NCBI GenBank assembly: GCA_016764115.1
Contig: JAESSM010000157.1
Location: forward strand, 1-12,712
Origin: Bacteroidia bacterium
GTDB taxonomy: Bacteria; Bacteroidota; Bacteroidia; JAESSM01; NORP286
Reading direction: 5' to 3'
Length of the DNA: 12,712 bases
The number at the start of each line of letters is the position of its first letter. Within the stretch, counting starts at the first letter, position 1. A program made the position numbers and the translations under genes. Positions 1-6,862 of the stretch are shown piece after piece. The notes under the pieces are model-generated. The model was not told the origin of the DNA. It searched no databases and saw only the letters and a program-made list of their open reading frames with translations.

Positions 1-1
1 T

Positions 2-1384
2 CTGGAGTTGGAATTGGCTAAGCATGGTTATGAAGTCATCCCAATGGACTGTTCTTTTTTGCCTTTACCTGATGGAGATTCATTGGCCAGATGGAGTGAT
101 ATGAACAAAAGCAGGAGAGAAATTGCCCGTTTTAGTAAAAAGGATGCAGAGGTATACCCTGAGTTTGGTACCATGATGACCCATATGGGTAAACTAGCAA
201 AAGAGATTATTGACCATCCTGCTCCTGACGTATCTTCAATTCATCCCAAGGAACTGGCCAACATGTTGCGTTTAGGAAATGTATTTAAAGACCTCGGCCC
301 TGAGCTACTGCATTTCAACACAAAGCTACTGACCATGAGTGCAGTCGATTTCTTAGACATGTGGTTTGAGTCAGATATATTAAAAGCTCCCATGTCTGTG
401 AGCGGAATAATAGGAACATTCCAGGGTGTACGTTCCCCCGGAACTGCTTATGTACTGCTTCATCACTATATGGGCGAATTGGATGGTGCATTCAGATCAT
501 GGGGATTCTCAAAAGGGGGAACAGGTGGTATCAGTATGGCTTGTGCCAATTCTGCGATCAGCTACGGAGCAGAAATAAAAACGGAAGCTGGGGTAAATCA
601 GGCTAAAATTAAAAATGGGAAATGCACCGGAGTAGTACTGGAAAATGGAGATGAATACGAAGCAAAAATTGTAATCTCCAACCTTGATCCCAACAGAACC
701 TACCTCAGGTTAATTGGAGAAGATAACCTGGATGATGATGTAATATCAGAAATTAAAAGATTCAAATTGAGGGGTAGCTCAGGAAAAGTAAACTTAGCAT
801 TGGATGGCGTTCCGGAATTTAGTTGTCGCCCAGGGGTTGGACCACATATTATGGGAGACATTGCTATTTGCCCTGGAATTGACTATCTAGAAAAAGCCTT
901 TGATCAAGCCAAGTATGGAGAATTTTCTGAAAGACCATTTATAAATGCAGTAATTCCATCATTGACTGACCCAAGTTTAGCCCCTCCGGGTAAGCACATT
1001 ATGTCCTGTTTTGTTCAATATGCTCCATACAATATTAAAGAAGGGCCTGAAAACTGGCCGAGTAAAAGGGAAGCTTTTGGAGATGCGGTTGTTGACACTT
1101 TAGCTGAATATATACCCAACATCAAGGATCTAATACTATACAGACAAGTGTTAACCCCCTGGGATCTTGAGCAGGAATTTGGATTAACAGAAGGAAACAT
1201 ATTTCATGGGGAACTTAGCCTGGAACAGCTAATGTTTCAAAGACCAATGGCAGGGTATGCCAAATACCAAACACCTGTTAAAAATTTGTGGATGTGTGGT
1301 TCGGGAACACATCCCGGAGGTGGGATTATGGGTTCTCCAGGTGAACTATCTGCAAAGACAATATTAAGTAAAAGGGCTTGTTGA
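2..1384 (+). CDS. FAD-dependent oxidoreductase, PYROXD2/phytoene desaturase-like (5' end cut by window)
   Basis: This is the C-terminal 460 codons of an NAD(P)/FAD-dependent oxidoreductase of the CrtI/PYROXD2 type (COG1233-like). The frame is open to the left edge, so the N-terminal FAD-binding GxGxxG segment (about 80 residues, judged from the paralogue downstream) lies outside the window; this is not a broken gene. Family signatures are visible: a QYAPY segment after GKHIMSC, the VLTPWDLEQEFGLTEGN and IFHGELSLEQL stretches, and the C-terminal FAD-contacting CGSGTHPGGGIMGSPGE motif. The protein ends in AKTILSKRAC. It is followed 125 bases later by a same-strand paralogue, so the two may be co-transcribed. 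Members of this family oxidise or saturate C-C bonds in isoprenoid-like or other hydrophobic substrates. The substrate here cannot be read from the sequence, and no carotenoid synthase gene is in view. Confidence 0.9.
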   Translation: MELELAKHGYEVIPMDCSFLPLPDGDSLARWSDMNKSRREIARFSKKDAEVYPEFGTMMTHMGKLAKEIIDHPAPDVSSIHPKELANMLRLGNVFKDLGPELLHFNTKLLTMSAVDFLDMWFESDILKAPMSVSGIIGTFQGVRSPGTAYVLLHHYMGELDGAFRSWGFSKGGTGGISMACANSAISYGAEIKTEAGVNQAKIKNGKCTGVVLENGDEYEAKIVISNLDPNRTYLRLIGEDNLDDDVISEIKRFKLRGSSGKVNLALDGVPEFSCRPGVGPHIMGDIAICPGIDYLEKAFDQAKYGEFSERPFINAVIPSLTDPSLAPPGKHIMSCFVQYAPYNIKEGPENWPSKREAFGDAVVDTLAEYIPNIKDLILYRQVLTPWDLEQEFGLTEGNIFHGELSLEQLMFQRPMAGYAKYQTPVKNLWMCGSGTHPGGGIMGSPGELSAKTILSKRAC

Positions 1385-1509
1385 GTGGTAAGTTATACGT
1401 TATGAGAAATGAGTTAGCTAATTTGAAAATAATTAAAGAATTAAGAATGTCTTTTGATAAAATAACGAATATCCTAATACATTAATTACTAAAACTACGA
1501 GCTAAAAAA

Positions 1510-3048
1510 ATGTACGATATAATAGTAATTGGAGGAGGCCACAACGGCTTAACAAGTGCAACTTACCTTGCAAAAAAGGGAAAAAAGGTAGCTGTCGTTG
1601 AAAAACGGGAAGTGCTTGGTGGAATTGCTGCGGGAGAGGAGTTCCATACTGGATTTCGAACTAATGGGTTGTATCACCATGCATCAACTGTTAGGGCGAA
1701 TGTGATAAAGGAATTGGAATTGGAAAAGCACGGACTTAGCATACAAACCGAAGCTCCGTCTTATGCTGCCTTGTCAAAAAACAATGAAGGAATAATCATT
1801 TCAGGAAATGATAAGGAAACTCACAATAACATCAGCCAATTCTCTCCTAAAGATGCTGATGCCTACTTAGCATACCGAAGTTTCATCAATAAGATCAGTA
1901 CCGTTTTGTATGATGTGTTCAATGAAGCCCCTCCGGATGTTGAGCAACTAGGACTAGAGCAATTATGGATCTTAGCAAGAAAAGGGATCTCCTTAAAACG
2001 ACTTGGTAACAAAACCATGATGGAATTACTTAAAGTTGCTCCGATGAATGTAGCTGATTTCTTAAATGAAAAATTTGAGATCGACTTTCTGAAAGCTGCT
2101 ATTTGTGCTCCAAGCATTTATTGCTCTAATACCGGTCCATGGTCATCTTACACTACATTAAATTTATTGTTGTGGGAGTGCTTTTCAAAAATAAATGTTG
2201 TTGGTGGTCCACAAGCACTCACCAACTCTTTGGAAAGTGCAGCAAAAAGTAATGGAGTTGAAATCATTACAGGCCGTAGTGTTAAGTGTATTAATTTAGA
2301 CGAAAACAAAAATGTGTATGGTGTTACATTAGATAATGATGAAGAGCTCAAGGCATCAAAAGTTGTAAGCTCTGTTACTCCACAAGTTACTTTTTATGAT
2401 CTTATTAAAAGCAATCAAATCGAATACACCTTAGATCGAGATATTTCTTATATAAGATCAAGAGGAACAACTGCTAAAGTGAACTTAGGTATGAAAGGAA
2501 AGGCCTCTTTTTCTTTCGATCCTGATGAACGAATTACTTATGCAAGAACAGGCAATTCATTTGATGAAATGGAAAAAGCATTTGACTCTGTTAAGTATCG
2601 GGAATTCTCAAGTGACCCTATTTTGGATATACATATTCCAACCATAGACAATTCTGAATTAGCACCGGAAGGTCATGATGTATTATCAATTCTTGTTCAC
2701 TTTGCTCCGCACAATTTTGATGCTGGCTGGGATGATGAGCAAAAGAAAGAGTTAAGAGATAATGTAATCAACTCATTGCAAAATTACATTCCAAATATTT
2801 CAGAAAATATTGTTGGTGAAGAAGTGCTTAGCCCGGTGGATATTGAAGAAAGATACGGTTTAACAAATGGTCATATTTTTCACGGGGAACATGCTATTGA
2901 TCAACTACTTACCAGACCATTCCCTTCATGTTCTCAATATAGTACTCCTATTAAAGGATTATTTCTATGTGGCAGTGGCTCACACCCAGGAGGGGGAATA
3001 ACATGCGCGCCAGGTGCTTTGGCAGCTAAAGCTATTTTGAAAAGTTGA
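1510..3048 (+). CDS. FAD-dependent oxidoreductase, PYROXD2/phytoene desaturase-like (complete)
   Basis: A complete 512-residue flavoprotein. It opens with a classic dinucleotide-binding fold: IIVIGGGHNGL at residues 4-14, then a basic/acidic VAVVEKREVLGG stretch near residues 28-39 that would bind the FAD ribose. The second half has VHFAPHNFDAG, VLSPVDIEERYGLTNGHIFHGE and the terminal CGSGSHPGGGITCAPG motif shared with the gene upstream. The ATG follows an A-rich leader (gagctaaaaaaATG), typical of Bacteroidota, and the Rossmann motif starts at residue 4, which fixes the start. The two proteins align through most of their length but differ at many positions, so the duplication is old. The reaction is a flavin-dependent oxidation or saturation; the substrate is unknown. 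A palindromic repeat begins six bases after the stop codon. Confidence 0.93.
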   Translation: MYDIIVIGGGHNGLTSATYLAKKGKKVAVVEKREVLGGIAAGEEFHTGFRTNGLYHHASTVRANVIKELELEKHGLSIQTEAPSYAALSKNNEGIIISGNDKETHNNISQFSPKDADAYLAYRSFINKISTVLYDVFNEAPPDVEQLGLEQLWILARKGISLKRLGNKTMMELLKVAPMNVADFLNEKFEIDFLKAAICAPSIYCSNTGPWSSYTTLNLLLWECFSKINVVGGPQALTNSLESAAKSNGVEIITGRSVKCINLDENKNVYGVTLDNDEELKASKVVSSVTPQVTFYDLIKSNQIEYTLDRDISYIRSRGTTAKVNLGMKGKASFSFDPDERITYARTGNSFDEMEKAFDSVKYREFSSDPILDIHIPTIDNSELAPEGHDVLSILVHFAPHNFDAGWDDEQKKELRDNVINSLQNYIPNISENIVGEEVLSPVDIEERYGLTNGHIFHGEHAIDQLLTRPFPSCSQYSTPIKGLFLCGSGSHPGGGITCAPGALAAKAILKS

Positions 3049-3053
3049 TTAAG

Positions 3054-3108
3054 GTCAGGCTGAGCTTGGCTGCGTCTTGGGTATATGGTTCGATAAACTC
3101 AGCATGAC
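3054..3108. repeat. REP-like palindromic repeat, GTCA..CTGA family
   Basis: An imperfect inverted repeat with arms GTCAGGCTGAG (3054-3064) and CTCAGCATGAC (3098-3108), 10 of 11 positions complementary, around a 33-base loop. It lies between the convergent ends of the oxidoreductase and the lipoprotein gene. There is no T-tract, so it is not a standard intrinsic terminator, though it could stall polymerase or protect 3' ends. The right arm read on the - strand (GTCATGCTGAGTTTATCGAA) resembles dispersed intergenic palindromes common in Bacteroidota. It shares the GTCA..CTGA terminus with the larger repeat at 3697-3776. Confidence 0.6.
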
Positions 3109-3129
3109 TACTGGTAATCGAAACTATTA

Positions 3130-3639
3130 TTATTTATCAAAGTGAGTTTCATATTCCTTACCATCTCTTGTTAATTTAAGCCATAGGCTTTCATCATTCA
3201 ACCGAAGAATTTCCCAATTTTCGGGTAATCCAATAAATAACGGAATAATTAAAGAATCATATTTAGGTCCACAATAAAGATTACTTGTATTTAAAAACAA
3301 CGAATAATCATTGCCATCTTCTTTAATAGACCAATATCCAATTGGTCCACATGTAGTACTATCATCAGTTAAATAATTTCCAGATTTGTCAAAAACAGCG
3401 ACTTCTGTATAATCGTTTGTATTATCATAACCAAAACTATATAAATCTATATCTAGTGATTCTATGTCATCCATTTTATTTTCGTCATCAACAGTTACAG
3501 ATACAATATTCCATTTCCCACTTAACATATCCTTCTTTTCTGTTAAATCTAAGTTAGGATCCTTTACAAGTTTACAACCTGTATAAAGTATTGATAATAA
3601 AAAACTCAACGATAGAGTTCTAAATATAAATTTGTTCAT
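3130..3639 (-). CDS. Small lipocalin-like lipoprotein
   Basis: A 169-residue protein with an N-terminal signal: K3/R7, a hydrophobic stretch at residues 8-19, then YTGC with Cys22 as the likely lipidated residue. The lipobox is weak because Tyr occupies the -3 position. The mature part begins after a short acidic/polar linker with LSGKWNIVSV (39-48). That opening strand is typical of small lipocalin-like lipoproteins of Bacteroidota, and YWSIKEDG and WLKLTRDGKEYETHF fit a beta-rich fold. Two CGP motifs (Cys97, Cys123) could form a disulfide in the periplasm. Binding partner and function are unknown. The gene is on the same strand as the glycosyltransferase upstream but separated from it by a strong palindrome, and it converges on the oxidoreductase gene, so it is probably transcribed alone. 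The assignment to a lipocalin-like family rests on pattern recognition only. Confidence 0.8.
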   Translation of the reverse strand: MNKFIFRTLSLSFLLSILYTGCKLVKDPNLDLTEKKDMLSGKWNIVSVTVDDENKMDDIESLDIDLYSFGYDNTNDYTEVAVFDKSGNYLTDDSTTCGPIGYWSIKEDGNDYSLFLNTSNLYCGPKYDSLIIPLFIGLPENWEILRLNDESLWLKLTRDGKEYETHFDK

Positions 3640-3685
3640 GAGTTCTATTCTAACGATTAAAGCACTTCAAGTTTATTTCAAAATT

Positions 3686-3693
3686 CAAAAATA
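3686..3693 (-). promoter_or_regulatory. Possible Bacteroidota -7 promoter element
   Basis: Read on the - strand this is TATTTTTG, an exact match to the Bacteroidota sigma factor -7 consensus TAnnTTTG, 46 bases upstream of the lipoprotein ATG. No convincing -33 TTG element is seen at the usual spacing, where the flanking palindrome lies. In such A/T-rich DNA the match could be chance. Confidence 0.25.
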
Positions 3694-3696
3694 CAT

Positions 3697-3776
3697 GTCA
3701 TCCTGAACGATAGTGAAGGATCTTGTTACATATTGATAACCAGGGTACAAGATTCTTCACTATCGTTCAGAATGAC
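3697..3776. repeat. Long palindromic repeat (REP/MITE-like) overlapping the glycosyltransferase 3' end
   Basis: Two 30-base arms, 3697-3726 and 3747-3776, are complementary at 28 of 30 positions around a 20-base loop. The outer ends read GTCATCCTGAACGATAGTG on the + strand and GTCATTCTGAACGATAG on the - strand. One of the two mismatches becomes a G-U pair in either transcript, so the RNA hairpin would be very stable. The - strand arm contains the last codons and stop of the glycosyltransferase gene. The hairpin separates that gene from the lipoprotein gene and could limit read-through or stabilise the upstream mRNA. Sequences of this GTCATCCTGAACG type are familiar as dispersed repeats in many Bacteroidota genomes. 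Confidence 0.85.
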
Positions 3777-5091
3777 AAAACTGGTCTTTTGAGGTCGCCT
3801 CACCCTGCCTATCTATTTCTCTAAACCTATCCAACAATTCTCTCAATCCTAAATTAGTATTATCTCTGTCATCTAATTCTTGAAGCATTTTTGTAGAAAC
3901 TTGCGCAACCGGTTCATTTTTATAATAGTTATCCCTACAGAAATGAATGAATTGCAACACCTTCAATCCATCAAACCATCTATAAAATCGCTTTATGAAT
4001 GCCTTTTCAGAGGTTACATTTATAAGAATCTCCTCAATTACTTCTTCTAAACGATTTTGTTGGAAATATGTTTTTAGGCTTTCAGGTAGTTTATTTAGCC
4101 ACTGTTCAATATTGTTATCCTTAGTAAGATCATACAATGCAGCAATATTATCGCTGCAAAATTTTAAATCAACAAATGACTGAAGACTATAGGTAGTATA
4201 CACCTCTTTATCTGAGATCATCCATTGACTAATGGCCTTACCGGTTCCAAAAGGAACTCTATCAGATTCTCTGGGAGATGGAATAACTTTGGTAGTAACT
4301 ATTTCAGAATAGTTTCCCAATGGAATTACTTTATGTAAGAAATAGAAATCCTCCCCAGCTTTTCGCCTGTTCATACCTCCCTGTTTTGCATAAACATTTG
4401 CTCTAACTGCCATACTTGATCCAACTGTGTGAAAAGCATGCGGAATTTCTGCAAATCTCAAGGCATTGATGTAATACCTCAAATGAAGTTCATAATTAAT
4501 AATCCCCTCATACACTTTCTTGTCTAAATCGCCCTCTAAAGGATGTTCAAAATGAATAGATACTCCGGGAGTCTTGGAATTTTTTTGAAAGTCTTCAAAT
4601 ATTTCAGTCAAATAGTTGGGTTCTACTGTGCAATCTGCATCAAGGTTAACAATTATGCCATCAAAATTGTCAATCTGTAAAAACCGATACCACGCTTCAT
4701 CCATTCCAATTTTTCTGGCTAAACCAACACCAGCGTGTTTTTTAGGTAAGTTGTTTTGTTCTATAAGATGAAAAGACATGCCCCCCTCTGCATCTCCCCC
4801 AAGGGGGAGAGAGTTATATTGAGCATGCCAATTTTTGAACTGCTCTTTGGTACTATTATTTATTTCGATAACCTCATCATCTGCGTTGTCAGCGCTATTT
4901 AATATTATGAGTATTTCAACCACACATTTTGGAAGCTCGCAGCTTATTAATGAATTTAACGTATTAATTAATTCAGGTTCCTTGTAACAAGGAATTACTA
5001 CAACCATTTCCAGTGAAGATGAAGGAACAGAAACTACAAGAGGTTGATAAATTTGCGGATGATTATAAATAGAATTGTTGTAGATGTTCAT
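3760..5091 (-). CDS. Glycosyltransferase family 2 (GT-A fold)
   Basis: A 443-residue protein from the ATG at 5091; a TTG two codons upstream (5097) is a weaker alternative. A GT-A nucleotide-sugar-binding core starts with MVVVIPCYKEPELINTLNSL (about 29-48). IIVNLDADCTVEPNYL (about 146-161) carries the DxD metal/nucleotide-binding motif, and AGEDFYFLHKV (about 245-255) resembles the ED catalytic region. No membrane helices or secretion signal are evident, so it probably acts in the cytoplasm. The C-terminal 150 residues are helical and family-specific. Acceptor and sugar donor are unknown. Two oddities are seen: residues around NSLPLGGDAEGGM (about 93-105) are encoded by a G/C-rich palindrome lying just before LPKKHAGVGLARKIGMDEA, and the final CHSER plus stop come from the 3697-3776 repeat. 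It is the third gene of a - strand run after pdxH and the receiver gene, with a 66-base gap. Confidence 0.87.
   Translation of the reverse strand: MNIYNNSIYNHPQIYQPLVVSVPSSSLEMVVVIPCYKEPELINTLNSLISCELPKCVVEILIILNSADNADDEVIEINNSTKEQFKNWHAQYNSLPLGGDAEGGMSFHLIEQNNLPKKHAGVGLARKIGMDEAWYRFLQIDNFDGIIVNLDADCTVEPNYLTEIFEDFQKNSKTPGVSIHFEHPLEGDLDKKVYEGIINYELHLRYYINALRFAEIPHAFHTVGSSMAVRANVYAKQGGMNRRKAGEDFYFLHKVIPLGNYSEIVTTKVIPSPRESDRVPFGTGKAISQWMISDKEVYTTYSLQSFVDLKFCSDNIAALYDLTKDNNIEQWLNKLPESLKTYFQQNRLEEVIEEILINVTSEKAFIKRFYRWFDGLKVLQFIHFCRDNYYKNEPVAQVSTKMLQELDDRDNTNLGLRELLDRFREIDRQGEATSKDQFCHSER
4780..4812. repeat. G/C-rich palindromic element inside the glycosyltransferase gene
   Basis: A perfect 8-base-arm hairpin, TCTCCCCC (4793-4800) and GGGGGAGA (4803-4810) with an AA loop, is flanked by a second C-run at 4781-4786. 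The stretch 4781-4811 is about 71% G+C in A/T-rich surroundings. It is translated in frame without a stop as roughly SLPLGGDAEGG. The composition and hairpin suggest an inserted dispersed element tolerated in a surface loop. Copies elsewhere in the genome cannot be checked here. Confidence 0.55.
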
Positions 5092-5157
5092 TAACAAACA
5101 CTTTCATTTAATTAGCACACGGATATGGAACCACTAAACATACTTTACTCAAATATA

Positions 5158-5796
5158 TCAAGTAATTATTTCAGACCTCCTGATCAAAATTACTTCAACT
5201 AGTATTTCCATAGGCTTGAGAAGAAAAGCAATACCCAATTTTAAAGAAATTCCAATCAAGTTACTACTCGTATGTTGTTCAATAAATGGTTCAAGAATTA
5301 TTTCAGTAACTATAAAGAGAGTAATGGTAATTAAGAGGGCTATTATCAGTGCCTTTCTTTTCATTTTCATTCTCCCAAGTTCTAATACTACAGCGCCCAA
5401 TTCTTCATTGTGTTTGGTGATGCTCCCATAAATATTTTGAATTATTAACTGTAATTTCAAAAGCGCATTTTCACCTTTGATGACATAATCATAAGCACCA
5501 TGTCTGAAAGTATCTACTGCCACTTCAATCTCCTCGCTTCCAGTGATCATAATAACCTTGATATCTGAATGGTACTTTTTTATCATTTTAAGGACTTCCA
5601 GGCCATCCATCGCATTAGATTTTGATCCACTTAAGTTATAATCCAACACCACGATATCAGGGTTAACGTGTAAGTTTCTCAGACAATCTTCTCCGTTGGT
5701 AAACGATTTTATATAATAATTGGGGTTATCCGATAAACCGACTTTAAGCATAGTTAAATATGCTTTACTATCATCAACTAAAAAAATGGAGAGCAT
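5158..5796 (-). CDS. Response regulator receiver domain with C-terminal transmembrane hairpin
   Basis: A 212-residue protein. Residues 1-125 form a CheY-like receiver: acidic pair D8-D9 (FLVDDS), phospho-acceptor D52 in IVVLDYNL, switch threonine T85 in VIMITGS, and conserved K107 in DYVIKGE. All key residues are present, so phosphorylation is expected. No DNA-binding or enzymatic output domain follows. After a short helix (about 111-146, ending in a KMKRK basic cluster) come two hydrophobic segments, about 149-168 and 180-205, joined by a short polar loop, with RRS after the second. This predicts a membrane-anchored receiver with both termini in the cytoplasm. The gene starts 12 bases after the pdxH stop and precedes the glycosyltransferase by 66 bases. 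No cognate kinase is adjacent; the nearest is the partial kinase at the right edge, over 6 kb away. The membrane part resembles nothing I can name. Confidence 0.88.
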   Translation of the reverse strand: MLSIFLVDDSKAYLTMLKVGLSDNPNYYIKSFTNGEDCLRNLHVNPDIVVLDYNLSGSKSNAMDGLEVLKMIKKYHSDIKVIMITGSEEIEVAVDTFRHGAYDYVIKGENALLKLQLIIQNIYGSITKHNEELGAVVLELGRMKMKRKALIIALLITITLFIVTEIILEPFIEQHTSSNLIGISLKLGIAFLLKPMEILVEVILIRRSEIIT

Positions 5797-5808
5797 AATG
5801 ATCTGTTT

Positions 5809-6459
5809 TTATGGAGCTAACCTTTCAATGGTCCAAGTTCCAGAATTTAAGCTATATGAAATTCTATCATGAAATCTATTTGGTCTTCCCTGCCAAAATT
5901 CAAAAATATCAGGTATTAATCTAAATCCTCCCCAAAAATCAGGTCTGGGAATATCCATATCTGCAAACTTTGAGTCAAGTTCTTCATAACTTTTATCCAG
6001 TTCGCTTCTTTCCACAACATTACTTTGAGGAGAAACACTTGCAGCGATCTGACTACCTCTAGGCCTTGAATTGAAGTATTCATCAGATTCAGCTTCAGTA
6101 GTTTTTTCAACTTGGCCACTAACTCTCACTTGTCTTTGAAGTGCAGGCCAATAAAATGTCAGGGCAGCGAAAGGGTTTTCAAATAATTCTTTGGCCTTCT
6201 TGCTTTCATAATTAGTATAAAATACAAACCCTTCATGTCCAAAATCCTTTAACAAGACCATACGAGCTGACGGCCTCCCATCTTTAGTAGCGGTAGATAG
6301 AGTCATTGCATTAGCAAAAGGAAGAATAGAATCTTTTAAGGCATCATCAAACCACTTTCCAAATTGCTCGAATGGGTTTGAACTTACATTCGATTCATTT
6401 AAACTTTTATCAAAATATTCTGAGTCAATATCTCTTAAATTCTCTTTTATCTCAGTCAT
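5809..6459 (-). CDS. pdxH: Pyridoxamine/pyridoxine 5'-phosphate oxidase
   Basis: PdxH uses FMN and O2 to oxidise PNP or PMP to pyridoxal 5'-phosphate, the last step of vitamin B6 synthesis and salvage, in the cytoplasm as a homodimer. The 216-residue length is normal for the family. Signature motifs appear in order (numbering from the ATG at 6459): ARMVLLK at 65-71 and FYTNYESKKA at 80-89 (FMN phosphate binding), FYWPALQRQVRVSG at 102-115, SRPRGSQIAA at 131-140 (substrate phosphate), PDFWGGFRLIP at 173-183, and the C-terminal FWQGRPNRFHDR and ERLAP. A TTG two codons upstream (6465) could also serve as start. It is divergent from cutA across a 67-base A/T-rich gap and is the first gene of a - strand run; the receiver gene follows after 12 bases. 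Confidence 0.97.
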   Translation of the reverse strand: MTEIKENLRDIDSEYFDKSLNESNVSSNPFEQFGKWFDDALKDSILPFANAMTLSTATKDGRPSARMVLLKDFGHEGFVFYTNYESKKAKELFENPFAALTFYWPALQRQVRVSGQVEKTTEAESDEYFNSRPRGSQIAASVSPQSNVVERSELDKSYEELDSKFADMDIPRPDFWGGFRLIPDIFEFWQGRPNRFHDRISYSLNSGTWTIERLAP

Positions 6460-6526
6460 ATCCAAGGTTTTATTAATTTCTAAATTTCTGGCAAATACTT
6501 AATTTTAATTGTAAATTTATAAAAAT

Positions 6527-6847
6527 ATGCGTTACAGTTTAGTCTATATAACCACAAAAGACCGAGAAGAAGCAAAGGTAATTGGGAAATTGCTTTTACA
6601 GTCGCGACTTGCCGCCTGCATTAATGTAATTGACAGTATGACATCTATGTACTGGTGGGAAGGTAAAATCCAAGAAGATCACGAGGCTGTTCTAATCGCT
6701 AAAACAAAGGCAGGACTGGTAAATGATGTAATTGAAAAAGTAAAATCCGTTCACAGTTATGATACCCCTTGTATAGTTTCTTTTCCAATTCTTACTGGTA
6801 ATAAAAAATATTTGGATTGGATAAAGGAAGAGACAGTTAGCCAATAG
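6527..6847 (+). CDS. cutA: CutA-like divalent cation tolerance protein
   Basis: A 106-residue protein of standard CutA length. It has VYITTKDREEAKVIGKLLLQ at the N-terminus, LAACINVI (28-35), the MYWWEGKI core (41-48), EAVLIAKT (53-60), HSYDTPCIVSFPI (76-88) and a terminal YLDWI. These match the trimeric PII-like fold of CutA, a cytoplasmic protein named from copper-tolerance mutants in E. coli whose true biochemical role is still debated. Here the usual HPYE.PEI segment reads HSYDTPCI, with Cys82 in a position often Glu; this may be only local variation. The ATG lies after an A/T-rich leader. The gene is divergent from pdxH and converges on the large sensor gene with 15 bases between them. 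Confidence 0.94.
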   Translation: MRYSLVYITTKDREEAKVIGKLLLQSRLAACINVIDSMTSMYWWEGKIQEDHEAVLIAKTKAGLVNDVIEKVKSVHSYDTPCIVSFPILTGNKKYLDWIKEETVSQ

Positions 6848-6862
6848 CTTTTTAGCCAGAAA

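Noticed and set aside
1..100. First oxidoreductase seems to lack its FAD-binding N-terminus and could be a pseudogene.
   Set aside because: The frame stays open to base 2, so the missing part simply lies outside the window.
1385..1509. Possible promoter or small gene between the two oxidoreductases.
   Set aside because: No open frame with a credible start, no structured RNA and only imperfect TAnnTTTG-like matches; nothing supportable.
3054..3108. Intrinsic terminator for the second oxidoreductase.
   Set aside because: The loop is 33 bases long and no T-run follows either arm; it fits a dispersed palindrome better.
5158..5796. Receiver protein and the partial kinase at the right edge as a cognate two-component pair.
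   Set aside because: They are more than 6 kb apart in separate transcription units, so there is no positional support.
6848..6862. Possible terminator between cutA and the sensor gene (T-run ctttttag).
   Set aside because: Only 15 bases separate the convergent genes and no stable stem precedes the T-run.
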